Assembly (NCBI RefSeq): GCF_025699295.1
Contig: NZ_JAILWB010000005.1
Span: 124,001 to 188,000, forward strand
DNA length: 64,000 nt
Source: Hydrogenophaga sp.
GTDB lineage: Bacteria > Pseudomonadota > Gammaproteobacteria > Burkholderiales > Burkholderiaceae_C
Direction: 5' to 3'
Made by a program: the position numbers and the translations under genes
In this document: positions 1 to 8,880 of the stretch, piece by piece
How the letters are laid out: each line of letters starts with the position of its first letter
How positions within the stretch are numbered: position 1 is the stretch's first letter
Notes under the pieces: model-generated
Databases searched by the model: none
Seen by the model: only the letters and a program-made list of their open reading frames with translations
Told to the model about the DNA's origin: nothing

Positions 1-843
1 GTACAGCAGCTGCTGGCGCACGGTGTCGAAGTTGACGCGCCCGCCGGTGCCCGGCGCCTTGGTGATGAAGGCGGTGCCGTCCTCCTGCACCTCGGCAATG
101 GGGTAGCCGATGTGCGCGAGGTCGGGAATGGCCTGCCACGCGCCCTGGCTGCCGAAGTTGCCGCCACTGCCCTGGCCCGAGCATTCCAGCAGGTGGCCGA
201 CGGTGAGGCCCTGTGCCAGCCGGTTCAGGTCGCGCTCGCCACGTGCGCCCTCCAGCGTCCAGCCCAGCGCGTGCACCAGCGGCCCGAGGAACAGCGCGGC
301 GTCGGCCACGCGGCCGGTGATCACGATGTCGGCACCCGCGTCGAGCGCGGCCACGATGGGCTTCGCCCCCAGGTAGGCGTTGCCGAATACCAGGCGCTCG
401 CGCACGCCGGCCACGGGTGCGCCGGTGAACAGGTGGGCGAAGGCATCGGCGGGCGTGGCGTCGTCGAGCAGGCGCGGCAGCACGTCGTCGCCGGTCACCA
501 CCGCCACGCGCGCCTGCCAGCCCCTGGCCTTGAACGCCGCGAGCACCGCCTGCGCCGCGCCAGCCGGGTTCAGGCCGCCCGCATTGCACACAAAGCGCAC
601 GCCGCGCTCGCGCATCAGCGGCCACAGCTTCATCAGCATGGGCACGACGTCGCGCGCGTAGCCCAGCGCCGGGTCGCGCTGGCGGTCTTTCTGCAGGATG
701 GCCAGCGTGAGTTCGGCCAGGTGATCGCTGGCGATGAACTGCACGCCGCCGCGTTCGATGCTCGCGGCCACGGGCTCCCAGTTGTCGCCGTAGAAGCCCA
801 GGCCGGCGCCAATGCGTACGGATTTCATGGGTGTGATCTTCAT
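1..843 (-). CDS. atuA: AtuA-like (DUF1446) acyclic terpene utilisation protein, N-terminal part
   Basis: The gene runs off the left edge; 281 N-terminal codons are visible. The protein begins MKITPMKSVRIGAGLGFYGD, contains the ITGRVADAALFLGPLVHALGW segment and ends in the window with GRVNFDTVRQQLLY. These are features of the AtuA/DUF1446 family, whose members occur in acyclic terpene and related acyl-CoA clusters but whose exact reaction is unsettled. I chose the ATG at 843 because a GAGG lies five bases upstream; the ATG at 828 has no such site. It is divergent from livH. The rest of an atu-type cluster lies about 12 kb away on the same strand, which supports the name. Confidence 0.75.
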   Translation of the reverse strand, partial: MKITPMKSVRIGAGLGFYGDNWEPVAASIERGGVQFIASDHLAELTLAILQKDRQRDPALGYARDVVPMLMKLWPLMRERGVRFVCNAGGLNPAGAAQAVLAAFKARGWQARVAVVTGDDVLPRLLDDATPADAFAHLFTGAPVAGVRERLVFGNAYLGAKPIVAALDAGADIVITGRVADAALFLGPLVHALGWTLEGARGERDLNRLAQGLTVGHLLECSGQGSGGNFGSQGAWQAIPDLAHIGYPIAEVQEDGTAFITKAPGTGGRVNFDTVRQQLLY

Positions 844-992
844 GGCGCCTCGGCGACTCAGGATGGGGGACAACCCCTAGCGGCAGTCCCACGCAAGACA
901 GCTATAAATTGCGCACAACATCTGACAGGCCTGCCATACATATTGCAGCACCGCGGCACCACCAGGGCGGTCGGACACCAAGGAGACAACGC
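844..992. promoter_or_regulatory. Divergent promoter region between atuA and the liv operon
   Basis: This 149-base gap separates the divergent atuA-like gene and livH. On the minus strand a possible sigma-70 pair is CTGTCA followed after 16 bases by TATAGC (about 901-928). On the plus strand an AGGAGA at 981-986 is the livH ribosome binding site. No convincing operator palindrome was seen. Confidence 0.35.
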
Positions 993-1868
993 GTGCAATT
1001 GCTGCAACTGCTCATCAGCGGTGTGGCCCAGGGCTGCATCTACGGGCTCATCGCCCTGGGCTTCGTGCTGATCTACAAGGCCACCGAAACGGTGAGCTTC
1101 GCCCAGGGTGACCTGATGATGGTGGGCGCCTTCGGCGGCCTGGCCGCCATGACCATGCTGGGCTTTCCGTTCTGGCTCTCGGTGCCGGCCGCGATCGCTG
1201 CCATGGGCCTGTTCGGCGTGCTGCTCGAACGCGTGGTGATCCGCCCCATCCTGGGGCAGCCGGCCTTCTCGATCGTGATGCTCACCATCGGCGTGGGCTA
1301 CACGCTGCGCGGGCTGATCACCATGATCCCCGACATCGGCACCGACACGCACACCCTGCCCGTGCCCTACGCCAACGAGGTGCTGCGCATGGGCGAGCTG
1401 GTGGTCTCGGCCGAACAGATCGTGGTGATCGGCTCCACCGCCATCCTCTGCGCCGGCCTGTTCGCCATGTTCCGCTACAGCAAGCTGGGCATCGCGATGC
1501 AGGCGTCCTCGCAGAACCAGCTGGCCGCGTACTACATGGGCATTCCGGTCAAGCGGCTCAACGGCCTGGTGTGGGGCCTGGCCGCGGCGGTGGCGGCCAT
1601 CGCCGGCCTGCTGCTCGCGCCCATCACCTTCGTGCACGCCAACATGGGATTCATCGGCCTCAAGGCCTTTCCCGCCGCGGTGGTGGGCGGCTTCGGCAGC
1701 CTGCCCGGCGCCATCGTGGGCGGTCTCATCATCGGCATCGTCGAGGCGGTGGCGGGTTTCTATGCGCCCGAAGGCATCAAGGACGTGGCGCCCTACGTGG
1801 TCGTGCTGATCATGCTGGTGCTCAAGCCCAATGGCTTGTTCGGCGAAAAACTCAGGAAAAAAGTATGA
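993..1868 (+). CDS. livH: Branched-chain amino acid-type ABC transporter permease LivH
   Basis: Inner-membrane permease of 291 residues, the usual LivH length. It opens with VQLLQLLISGVAQGCIYGLI and has the family's hydrophobic segments and the FGSLPGAIVGGLIIG segment near residue 230. I chose the GTG at 993 because AGGAGA lies seven bases upstream; the frame stays open further upstream but without a site. It is the first gene of livH-livM-livG-livF-acyl-CoA ligase-livK. The substrate cannot be read from sequence: members of this superfamily carry amino acids, urea, aromatic acids or other carboxylates. The linked ligase argues for a carboxylic acid, which is an inference. Confidence 0.88.
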   Translation: MQLLQLLISGVAQGCIYGLIALGFVLIYKATETVSFAQGDLMMVGAFGGLAAMTMLGFPFWLSVPAAIAAMGLFGVLLERVVIRPILGQPAFSIVMLTIGVGYTLRGLITMIPDIGTDTHTLPVPYANEVLRMGELVVSAEQIVVIGSTAILCAGLFAMFRYSKLGIAMQASSQNQLAAYYMGIPVKRLNGLVWGLAAAVAAIAGLLLAPITFVHANMGFIGLKAFPAAVVGGFGSLPGAIVGGLIIGIVEAVAGFYAPEGIKDVAPYVVVLIMLVLKPNGLFGEKLRKKV

Positions 1869-1917
1869 GGAAGCCACAGCACCGCGAACACCACAACGCC
1901 ATCCAGGGCCACAGCGG

Positions 1918-1985
1918 AACCGGCTTCGCCGGGCCGCTCGTGGCGCCCCCCTGGGGGGGTAGCGCCGCAGGCGATGCGGGGGGGC
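1918..1985 (+). repeat. Comamonad-type intergenic palindromic repeat, copy 1
   Basis: The element starts with the hairpin CCGGCttcGCCGG, continues with a C-run/G-run hairpin (CCCCCTGGGGGG) and ends in a G-rich tail that touches the livM ATG. A copy in the opposite orientation follows livM (3064-3130). The livM gene has no ordinary Shine-Dalgarno sequence; the repeat's G-tract is all that precedes its start codon. Confidence 0.7.
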
Positions 1986-1986
1986 T

Positions 1987-3063
1987 ATGAGGTTTCTCTT
2001 CAAGACCGACTACAACCAGGACATCCGCCTGGCCAAGCACGGCGGCCACACCTTCTGGTACGGCCTGCTGATGCTGTTCCTGCTGGCCGCGCCCTGGCTG
2101 ATCCAGGAGTACTGGCTCGCACAGCTCACCTTCGTGCTGATCTACTCCATCGTCGGCCTGGGGCTGATGCTGCTGGCCGGCTTCACCGGGCTGTTCTCGC
2201 TCGGCCACGCGGCGTTTCTTGGCGTGGGCGCGTACACGCAGGCCATCATGGTCAACGCGGGCATTCCGTTCCCGCTGGCGCTGGCCTGCGCGGGCCTGCT
2301 CTCGGCCGCGGTGGGCATGGTGGTGGGCCTGCCGGCGCTGCGCGTCAAGGGCATCTACCTCGGCATGGCCACGCTGGCCTTCGGCTTCATCGTCGAGGAA
2401 GTCATGGCGCGCTGGGAACACGTGACCGGCGGCAACGCGGGCCTGATGGTGCAGTACCCCGCCCTCTTCGGCTGGGAGCTGGACTCCACCAACGAGTTCT
2501 ATTTCCTGTGCCTGGTGGTCACGGTGCTGGCCACGCTGGGCATCGTCAACCTCATGCGCTCGTCCACCGGGCGCGCCTTCGTCGCCATCCGCGATTCGGA
2601 AATTTCGGCGCAGAGCATGGGCATCCACCTGGCGCGCTACAAGACGCTGTCCTTCGCGCTGTCGGCCGCGCTGGCGGGCATCGGTGGCGCGCTGTACGCG
2701 CACAAGATCCAGTTCCTCTCGCCCGAGCAGTTCAGCATCATCCAGTCGATCGACCTGCTGCTCATGGTGGTGATCGGCGGGCTGGGTTCGATCCACGGCG
2801 CCTTCCTGGGCGCGATCTTCCTCATCGTCATGCCGCAGCTGATCGCGCTCGGCAAGGACTTCCTGCCTGCCGCCATCGGCCAGGCCGCCGGCCTGCAGGG
2901 AACGGTCTACGGCCTCGTGCTGATTGCCTTCGTGCTGTTCGAGCCCATGGGCCTTTACGGGCGCTGGCTCAAGGTGCGCGCCTACGTGCAGCTCTTCCCG
3001 TTCTATCGCAAGGGCATGTTCAAGCGGCAGAAGACCTTCCAGAAATCGGATCGATTGAAATGA
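1987..3063 (+). CDS. livM: Branched-chain amino acid-type ABC transporter permease LivM
   Basis: Second permease of the importer, 358 residues. After a short cytoplasmic lead (MRFLFKTDYNQDIRLAKHGG) come about eight to ten hydrophobic segments. The LivM signatures GLMLLAGFTGLFSLGHAAF (near 60-80) and MVVIGGLGSIHGAFLGA (near 260-275) are present. It should pair with LivH as the heterodimeric membrane channel. The gene is bracketed by two inverted copies of one short repeat, and its start codon abuts the first copy. The predicted C-terminus, VQLFPFYRKGMFKRQKTFQK, is basic and cytoplasmic. Confidence 0.88.
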   Translation: MRFLFKTDYNQDIRLAKHGGHTFWYGLLMLFLLAAPWLIQEYWLAQLTFVLIYSIVGLGLMLLAGFTGLFSLGHAAFLGVGAYTQAIMVNAGIPFPLALACAGLLSAAVGMVVGLPALRVKGIYLGMATLAFGFIVEEVMARWEHVTGGNAGLMVQYPALFGWELDSTNEFYFLCLVVTVLATLGIVNLMRSSTGRAFVAIRDSEISAQSMGIHLARYKTLSFALSAALAGIGGALYAHKIQFLSPEQFSIIQSIDLLLMVVIGGLGSIHGAFLGAIFLIVMPQLIALGKDFLPAAIGQAAGLQGTVYGLVLIAFVLFEPMGLYGRWLKVRAYVQLFPFYRKGMFKRQKTFQKSDRLK

Positions 3064-3130
3064 CCCACCCCCGCGCCGCTTCGCGTCACCCCCTCAAGGG
3101 GGCAATGCCTGCAGCCCGGCAAAGCCGGTT
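3064..3130 (-). repeat. Comamonad-type intergenic palindromic repeat, copy 2
   Basis: Read on the minus strand this is AACCGGCTTTGCCGG, then a CCCCCTTGAGGGGG hairpin, then GCGAAGCGGCGCGGGGG. The modules and order match the copy at 1918-1985, with the opposite orientation. It starts right at the livM stop codon. Confidence 0.7.
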
Positions 3131-3177
3131 CTGCGGCATTTCTGGACGAAACCCTTCTCTCTCTGAGGTGGCTTCGC

Positions 3178-4005
3178 ATGAGTGAAATTTTGTTGTCAGC
3201 GAAAAACCTCAGCGTGCGCTTCGGCGGCGTGCTGGCGGTCAACAACGTCAGCTTCGATGTGAAGCGCGGCGAGGTGTTCACCCTGATCGGCCCCAACGGC
3301 GCGGGCAAGACCACGGTGTTCAACCTGATCAGCCGCATCTACACGCCCACCACCGGCACCATCGACTACGCCGGCCCAGACGGCATGCTGCGCCTGAGCG
3401 AGCAGGCGCCGCACCAGATCGCGCGCCTGGGCATTGCGCGCACGTTCCAGAACATCGAGCTGTTCGAACACGCCACCGTGCTGCAGAACCTGCTGATCGG
3501 GCGCCACACGCACCGCCGCACCGGCCTGTGGAGCGAGATCTTCTTCACCGGCAAGACGCGCGCGGCCGAGATCGAGGCGCGCGAGAAGGTGGAACACGTC
3601 ATCGAGCTGCTGGATCTGCAGCACCACCGCGAATCCATGGTGGCCGGCCTGCCCTACGGCGTGCGCAAGGTGGTCGAACTGGCCCGCGCGCTGTGCACCG
3701 AGCCGCAGCTGCTGCTGCTCGATGAGCCCTCCTCGGGCCTGAACGTGGAAGAGACCGACGACATGGCGTTCTGGATCACCGACATCAAGGAAGAGCTGGG
3801 CATCACCGTGCTCATGGTCGAGCACGACATGAGCCTGGTCTCCAAGGTGTCCGACCGCGTGCTGGCCATGAGCCAGGGCGAGGAACTGGCCTCGGGCACG
3901 CCGGCCGAAGTGCAGAACCACCCGGGCGTGATCGAGGCCTACCTCGGCTCGATGGACGACGTCTCCAGCCTGCGCCGGGAAAACCACAAGCAGGTGAGTG
4001 CATGA
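3178..4005 (+). CDS. livG: ABC transporter ATP-binding protein LivG
   Basis: Cytoplasmic ATPase of 275 residues. The Walker A motif GPNGAGKTT lies near residues 38-46, and the Walker B LLLLDEPSSGLN near 178-189 is followed by the H-loop VEHD near 218. As usual for LivG, the ABC signature is degenerate (LPYGVRKVVELARAL). GAGGTG precedes the ATG. The last four bases (ATGA) overlap the livF start, so the two ATPases are translationally coupled and probably work as a heterodimer. Confidence 0.9.
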   Translation: MSEILLSAKNLSVRFGGVLAVNNVSFDVKRGEVFTLIGPNGAGKTTVFNLISRIYTPTTGTIDYAGPDGMLRLSEQAPHQIARLGIARTFQNIELFEHATVLQNLLIGRHTHRRTGLWSEIFFTGKTRAAEIEAREKVEHVIELLDLQHHRESMVAGLPYGVRKVVELARALCTEPQLLLLDEPSSGLNVEETDDMAFWITDIKEELGITVLMVEHDMSLVSKVSDRVLAMSQGEELASGTPAEVQNHPGVIEAYLGSMDDVSSLRRENHKQVSA

Positions 4006-4790
4006 GCGTTGCCACTTCCGACACCCCGGTGCTCAAGCTGCTCAACGTCGAGAGCGCCTACGGCCCGATCAAGGCGATCCGCGGCGTGAGCCTGCAGGTG
4101 CGCCGCAGCGAGATCGCCACCGTGCTGGGCTCCAACGGCGCGGGCAAGACCACCATCCTCAAGACCATCAGCGGCATCATCGACCCGCGCAAGGGCAGCA
4201 TCGAGTTCAAGGGCGAGAACATCACCGCCCAGGACCCGGCACTGATCGTGCAGCAGGGCTTGAGCCATGTGCCCGAGGGGCGCGAGGTGTTTCCCCTGCT
4301 CTCGGTGCGCGACAACCTGCTGATGGGCGCCTACACCCGCTCCGACCGCGACAGCGTGGCGCGTGACATGGAAGCCGTGTTCACCTACTTCCCCATCCTG
4401 CGCGAACGCGCCGCGCAGGACGCCGGCCTGCTCTCGGGCGGGCAGCAGCAGATGCTGGCCATCAGCCGCGCGCTCATGGCCAACCCCGACCTGATCCTGC
4501 TCGACGAGCCCAGCCTGGGCCTTTCTCCGAAGCTGACCAAGGAAATCTTCGAGATCGTGGTGCGCATCAACCGCGAGCGCGGCACCACCATCCTGCTGGT
4601 CGAGCAGAACGCCAACATGGCGCTCAACGCCTCCGACTACGGCTACGTGCTGGAGAACGGCCGCATCGTCATGGAAGACACCTGCGCCCACCTGCGCGAG
4701 AAGGACGACATCAAGGAGTTCTACCTCGGCATGAAGGAAGAAGGCGCCCGCGGCGAGCGGCGCTGGAAGAAGAAGAAAAACTGGAGATGA
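4002..4790 (+). CDS. livF: ABC transporter ATP-binding protein LivF
   Basis: Second ATPase, 262 residues. It has Walker A GSNGAGKTT near 45, the ABC signature LLSGGQQQMLAISRAL near 145, Walker B LILLDEPSLGLSP near 166, and the LivF-typical LSHVPEGREVFP near 87. The start overlaps livG by ATGA. The C-terminal tail is lysine-rich (RRWKKKKNWR) and somewhat longer than common LivF proteins. A palindromic repeat fills the gap to the following ligase gene. Confidence 0.9.
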   Translation: MSVATSDTPVLKLLNVESAYGPIKAIRGVSLQVRRSEIATVLGSNGAGKTTILKTISGIIDPRKGSIEFKGENITAQDPALIVQQGLSHVPEGREVFPLLSVRDNLLMGAYTRSDRDSVARDMEAVFTYFPILRERAAQDAGLLSGGQQQMLAISRALMANPDLILLDEPSLGLSPKLTKEIFEIVVRINRERGTTILLVEQNANMALNASDYGYVLENGRIVMEDTCAHLREKDDIKEFYLGMKEEGARGERRWKKKKNWR

Positions 4791-4810
4791 ACCTGGCCAA
4801 CACGTCTACC

Positions 4811-4883
4811 CCGTTCGGGCTGAGCTTGTCGAAGCCTTCACCCGCACCATTGCACGAGCCCTTCGGCAGGCTCAGGGCGAACG
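4811..4883. repeat. REP-like inverted repeat, family A
   Basis: One arm reads CCGTTCGGGCTGAGCTTGTC and continues GAAG; the opposite arm ends AGGCTCAGGGCGAACGG. The arms pair as a long imperfect hairpin. The same family (core CTTCGACAGGCTCAG) recurs at 14075-14191, 15286-15356, 18489-18560 and 31977-32036. Confidence 0.8.
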
Positions 4884-4915
4884 GTGGGTAGGCATGGAAC
4901 GTTGAGATACAAAAC

Positions 4916-6772
4916 ATGAGTTACCTCTGGGACCTCTCTCACATCAAGCCGCAGACCGAGGTGGTGCTGCCCGGCGAGACCATTCCGGCCCTGTTCTGGA
5001 ACGGCGTGAAGGCGCGCGGCTCGAACGTGTGGATGCGCCAGAAGGACTACGGCATCTGGCGCGCCTGGACCTGGGACCAGACCGGCACCGCCGTGCGCGA
5101 GATCGCCCACGGCCTGATGGCACTGGGCTTCGAGGCGCGCGAGACCGCGTCCATCCTCTCCAACACCACCATCGAATGGGTGCTGTGCGACCTGGCCGTG
5201 CTCAGCGCCGGCGGCGTGGCCAACGGCATCTACCCCACCGACGCGGCCGAGCAGGTGCAGTACCTGTGCGAGGACTCGCGCACCACGGTGCTGTTCGTCG
5301 AGGACGACGAACAGCTGGACAAGGCGCTGGAGGTGCGCGCGCAGCTGCCGCTGCTGAAGAAGATCGTGGTCTGCGACATGGAAGGCCTGCGCGACCTGGA
5401 CGACCCGCAGGTGATCAGCCTGGCAGCGCTGCGCGAACTCGGGCGCGGGCACCTGCGCGAGCACACCGGCCTGCTGGAACAGCGCGTGGCCGCGGTCAAG
5501 CCGGAAGACCTGGCCATCCTCGTCTACACCTCGGGCACCACCGGCCGCCCCAAGGGCGCGATGCACAGCCACAAGGGCCTGGTCTACACCGTGCGCGGCT
5601 ACAACACGCTGATTGCGCGCGACGAGAACGACGAGTGCATGTGCTTCCTGCCGCTGTGCCACATCGCCGAGCGCATGGGCGGCGAGTACTTCTCGCTCTA
5701 TACCGGTGCCAAGCTCAACTTCGTCGAGAACCCCGAGACCGTGCCCGAGAACGTGCGCGAGATCGCGCCCACGGTGTTCACCGCCGTGCCGCGCGTGTGG
5801 GAGAAGTTCTATTCGGGCGTGATGATCGCGCTCAAGGAAGCCGGCAAGGCGCAGCAGGCCGCCTACGCCTGGGCCATCGGCGTGGGCCAGCAGGTGGCCG
5901 ACCTCGTGCTGGCCGGCCAGCCCGTGCCCGCCAGCCTGCGCATGCGATTCACCGTGGCGCGGCTGCTGGTGCTGGACAACGTGCGCAAACTCATCGGCAT
6001 CCACAAGGCGCGCTTTCTCGTCACCGGCGCCGCGCCCATCTCGCCCGACCTGGTGCGCTGGTACCTCGCGCTGGGCGTGCCCATGCTGGAGGTCTGGGGC
6101 ATGACGGAGACCTGCGGCGCCTCCACCGGCATCCCGGCCGAACGCATCAAGCCCGGCAGCATCGGCCCGGCCGCCAGCTACAACGAGGTGAAGCTGGACC
6201 CGAACACCGGCGAGATCCTGGTGCGTGGTCCCAATGTGTTCATGGGCTACCTGAACCTGCCCGAGAAAACCGCCGAGACCATCGACGCCGATGGCTGGCT
6301 GCACACGGGCGACGTGGGCACGGTGGACGAGGAAGGGTTTTTCCGCATCACCGACCGCATGAAAGACATCATCATCACCGCAGGGGGCAAGAACATCACC
6401 CCCAGCGAGCTGGAGAACGAACTGAAGTTCTCGCCCTACGTGACCGATGCCGTGGTGATCGGCGACAAGCGCCCCTACCTCACCGTGATCATCATGATCG
6501 ACCAGGAGAACGTGGAGAAGTATGCGCAGGACAACGACGTGCCGTTTTCCAACTACGCCAGCCTGACCCGCGCGCCCGAGGTGCAGGCCCTGATCCAGGC
6601 CGAGATCGACCGCGTGAACAGGAAGTTCGCCCGAGTCGAACAGATCAAGAAATTCTTCCTGCTCGACACCCAGCTCAGCGCCGAGGACGAAGAACTCACG
6701 CCGACCATGAAGCTCAAACGCAAGCTGGTGCAGACCAAGTACGAGCCCCAGATCGACGCCATGTACCGCTGA
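4916..6772 (+). CDS. AMP-dependent acyl-CoA synthetase (long-chain-type)
   Basis: Acid-CoA ligase of 618 residues, the length of the long-chain class. The AMP-binding motif YTSGTTGRPKGAM lies near residue 204. Further motifs are the adenine-binding VWGMTETCGA near 395, the hinge TGDVGTVDEEGF near 465 and the catalytic-lysine region ITAGGKNITPSELE near 490. It activates a carboxylic acid to its CoA thioester with ATP. It lies between livF and livK, so it probably activates what the transporter imports. It could fill the AtuH-like ligase role for the nearby terpene operon; that is inference. Confidence 0.85.
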   Translation: MSYLWDLSHIKPQTEVVLPGETIPALFWNGVKARGSNVWMRQKDYGIWRAWTWDQTGTAVREIAHGLMALGFEARETASILSNTTIEWVLCDLAVLSAGGVANGIYPTDAAEQVQYLCEDSRTTVLFVEDDEQLDKALEVRAQLPLLKKIVVCDMEGLRDLDDPQVISLAALRELGRGHLREHTGLLEQRVAAVKPEDLAILVYTSGTTGRPKGAMHSHKGLVYTVRGYNTLIARDENDECMCFLPLCHIAERMGGEYFSLYTGAKLNFVENPETVPENVREIAPTVFTAVPRVWEKFYSGVMIALKEAGKAQQAAYAWAIGVGQQVADLVLAGQPVPASLRMRFTVARLLVLDNVRKLIGIHKARFLVTGAAPISPDLVRWYLALGVPMLEVWGMTETCGASTGIPAERIKPGSIGPAASYNEVKLDPNTGEILVRGPNVFMGYLNLPEKTAETIDADGWLHTGDVGTVDEEGFFRITDRMKDIIITAGGKNITPSELENELKFSPYVTDAVVIGDKRPYLTVIIMIDQENVEKYAQDNDVPFSNYASLTRAPEVQALIQAEIDRVNRKFARVEQIKKFFLLDTQLSAEDEELTPTMKLKRKLVQTKYEPQIDAMYR

Positions 6773-6841
6773 TTCCCGAGCCCCGACCCACCCGCCCACC
6801 GAGCGAGCACCCCAAACCCATCACCCAAGGAGACAAGACAC

Positions 6842-8023
6842 ATGAAAAAGACCCGTTTGACACTGATCGCCGCGGCCGCCTTTGCCCTCGGCTCCGGCGC
6901 CGCCCTGGCGCAGACGCAGGGCGTGAGCAAGGACGAAATCGTGCTCGGCTCGATCCAGGATCTCTCAGGCCCCATCGCCGGCTTCGGCAAGCAGGTGCGC
7001 CTGGGCATGATGCTGCGGGTGGACGAGGTCAACGAGCAGGGCGGCATCAACGGCCGCAAGATCCGCCTGCTGGTGGAAGACTCGGCCTACGACCCGCGCC
7101 GCGCCGTGCTGGCCGCGCAGAAGCTCGTGAACCAGGACAAGATCTTCGCCATGGTGGGCCACATCGGCACCGCACAGAACATGGCCGCCATGCCGGTGCA
7201 GTTCCAGAAGAACGTGATCAACTTCTTCCCCGTGACGGCCGCGCGCGAGATGTACGAGCCCTTCCACAAGCTCAAGTACAGCTTTGCCGCCACCTACTAC
7301 GACCAGATGAAGATCGCCGTGCCCAAGCTGGCCAAGGAAAAGGGCGCCAAGAAGGTCTGCACCATGTACCAGGACGACGAGTTCGGCCTGGAAGTCAAGC
7401 GCGGCGCCGAAGACGGGCTGAAGGCGGCCGGCATGGCGCTGGCGGTGGAAACCAGCTACAAGCGCGGTGCCACCGACTTCTCTTCACAGATGCAGAAGCT
7501 GGCCTCCGAGCAGTGCGACATGGTCGTCATGGGCACCATCATCCGCGAGACCATCGGCGGCATCGCCACGGCCAAGCGCCTGGGCTTCAACCCGACCTTC
7601 ATCGGCTCCAGCGCGGCCTACACCGACCTGATCCACAAGCTCGGCGGCCCGGCCATGAACGGCCTGTACGCCACCATGACGGTGCAGAACCCCTACACCG
7701 ACGAAACCTCGCAGCCGATCCGCTTCTGGGCCAACAAGTACAAGACCAAGTTCAACGAAGACCCGACGGTGTTCTCGGTCTACGGCTACTCGCTGGTGGA
7801 CACCTTCCTGCGCGCCGCGGGCAAGGCCGGCAACAACCTCACCACCGAGAGCTTCATCAAGGCCATGGACACCATGGTGATCCCGCCCGACATCTTCGGC
7901 AGCGCGGAAATGACCTTCAGCCCCACCAAGCGCCTGGGCAGCAATTCCACGCGCCTGTCCCAGCTGCAGGACAACCGCTGGAAAGTCGTCTCCGAGTACA
8001 TGAAGATCGACGCCGCCAAATAA
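6842..8023 (+). CDS. livK: ABC transporter periplasmic substrate-binding protein, LivK type
   Basis: Periplasmic receptor of 393 residues with a clear signal peptide (MKKTRLTLIAAAAFALGSG, cut after AALA). The mature part shows the family opening VLGSIQDLSGPIAGFGKQ and GGINGRKIRLLVEDSAYDP, then two Rossmann-like lobes. AAGGAGA precedes the ATG by nine bases. It closes the operon and is followed by an intrinsic terminator. The ligand is unknown. The gene's place after an acyl-CoA ligase suggests a carboxylate rather than leucine. Confidence 0.88.
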   Translation: MKKTRLTLIAAAAFALGSGAALAQTQGVSKDEIVLGSIQDLSGPIAGFGKQVRLGMMLRVDEVNEQGGINGRKIRLLVEDSAYDPRRAVLAAQKLVNQDKIFAMVGHIGTAQNMAAMPVQFQKNVINFFPVTAAREMYEPFHKLKYSFAATYYDQMKIAVPKLAKEKGAKKVCTMYQDDEFGLEVKRGAEDGLKAAGMALAVETSYKRGATDFSSQMQKLASEQCDMVVMGTIIRETIGGIATAKRLGFNPTFIGSSAAYTDLIHKLGGPAMNGLYATMTVQNPYTDETSQPIRFWANKYKTKFNEDPTVFSVYGYSLVDTFLRAAGKAGNNLTTESFIKAMDTMVIPPDIFGSAEMTFSPTKRLGSNSTRLSQLQDNRWKVVSEYMKIDAAK

Positions 8024-8064
8024 GAACAGCTATGACGCCGCCTGCTTCGGCAGGCCATGCGTGC

Positions 8065-8098
8065 AACCGCCAGCGCCTTGTGTGCTGGCGGTTTTTTT
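8065..8098 (+). terminator. Intrinsic terminator of the liv operon
   Basis: A perfect 10-bp stem (AACCGCCAGC / GCTGGCGGTT) with a nine-base loop is followed by seven T residues. The stop codon of the convergent acetyltransferase toxin gene lies inside the T-run. Confidence 0.9.
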
Positions 8099-8597
8099 AT
8101 GCCGCCGCAGTGGGTCCGTGCAACCGCAACATCAGCGTCAAAGGGTCCAACGGGGACTCTTGAAATCCGTAATGCGCGTAGAAGGCCCTCGCGCTTTCGT
8201 TCAACGCGTGGACAAGCAGTGCGCGAACACCGGCGTTTTCCGACACCGCCATCGCCCGCAACACGGCGTCCTGCAACAAGGCGGCACCCAGCTTGACCCC
8301 CTGCGCACGCTGTGCGACTGCGAGCCTGCCCAGCACCAGCACCGGTATGGGGTCCGGCATGTTGCGGCGAATGCCGCCGGTTGCGCGTTCGTGAGCGACA
8401 GCACCTGCCGCCAACGCGTAGTAACCCACCGCGAAGCGGTTCTCATCGAGAACGACAAATGTGCGACTGGCTCCGCTGAGCTGATTTGCCAGCGCGCGGC
8501 GCTTGAGCCAATCGTCAAGGCTGGCCTCGCCACACGCGAAGGCGCTCAGGTCATGGTCGGCGCAAAGGGGCTCGGGAGCGGACAGGCGCGCGCTCAT
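8097..8597 (-). CDS. GNAT-family acetyltransferase toxin (TacT/AtaT type)
   Basis: Protein of 166 residues in the GNAT fold. Visible family features are LSAFACGEASLDDWLKRRA near the N-terminus, VLGRLAVAQRAQGVKLGAAL (acetyl-CoA binding, near 88-107) and the catalytic-tyrosine region AFYAHYGFQESP near the C-terminus. Toxins of this class block translation by acetylating aminoacyl-tRNA. The start overlaps the stop of the upstream DUF1778 gene by ATGA. This gene order and overlap are standard for tacAT-type toxin-antitoxin modules. Its stop codon falls in the T-run of the convergent liv terminator. Confidence 0.88.
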   Translation of the reverse strand: MSARLSAPEPLCADHDLSAFACGEASLDDWLKRRALANQLSGASRTFVVLDENRFAVGYYALAAGAVAHERATGGIRRNMPDPIPVLVLGRLAVAQRAQGVKLGAALLQDAVLRAMAVSENAGVRALLVHALNESARAFYAHYGFQESPLDPLTLMLRLHGPTAAA

Positions 8598-8866
8598 TCG
8601 GCGCGGGCAGCCCAGGGGGCCTGCAGGGCCATCAAGCGCTTCAGGCCGGCATTGGGTGCCGCCGGCGCATCGAGCAGGGAGGTGAACTGCTGGAACTTGT
8701 CCGTGTCCAGGCTGAAGAAAACCTGGTCGAGGACGACAGCGCGCGCGCGCTCGCAGGCCGCCTCAAGCATGAAGTCGGATCGGTTTTTGCCCAGCAAGGT
8801 GGCGGCCTGGTCGATGAGGTCGCGTTGCTCGGGCCTCGCCCGCAGATTGATGGCAGCGTCGCGCAT
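8594..8866 (-). CDS. DUF1778 antitoxin (TacA type)
   Basis: Protein of 90 residues. The N-terminal ribbon-helix-helix region (AAINLRARPEQRDLIDQAATL, then GKNRSDFMLEAACERARAV) binds DNA, and the C-terminal tail should bind and neutralise the acetyltransferase. AGGGGA lies eight bases upstream of the ATG. The pair is expected to repress its own promoter, and a near-perfect palindrome lies 15 bases upstream of the start codon. Confidence 0.88.
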   Translation of the reverse strand: MRDAAINLRARPEQRDLIDQAATLLGKNRSDFMLEAACERARAVVLDQVFFSLDTDKFQQFTSLLDAPAAPNAGLKRLMALQAPWAARAE

Positions 8867-8880
8867 GGAATTTCCCCTGA

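Noticed and set aside
4838-6799. A 653-codon minus-strand frame opposite the acyl-CoA synthetase
   Set aside because: Composition is typical of antisense shadow; no start signal or domain.
5029-8163. Open frame of 1044 codons overlapping the acyl-CoA synthetase and livK
   Set aside because: It is Arg/Pro-rich, out of frame with two well-supported genes and shows no domain.
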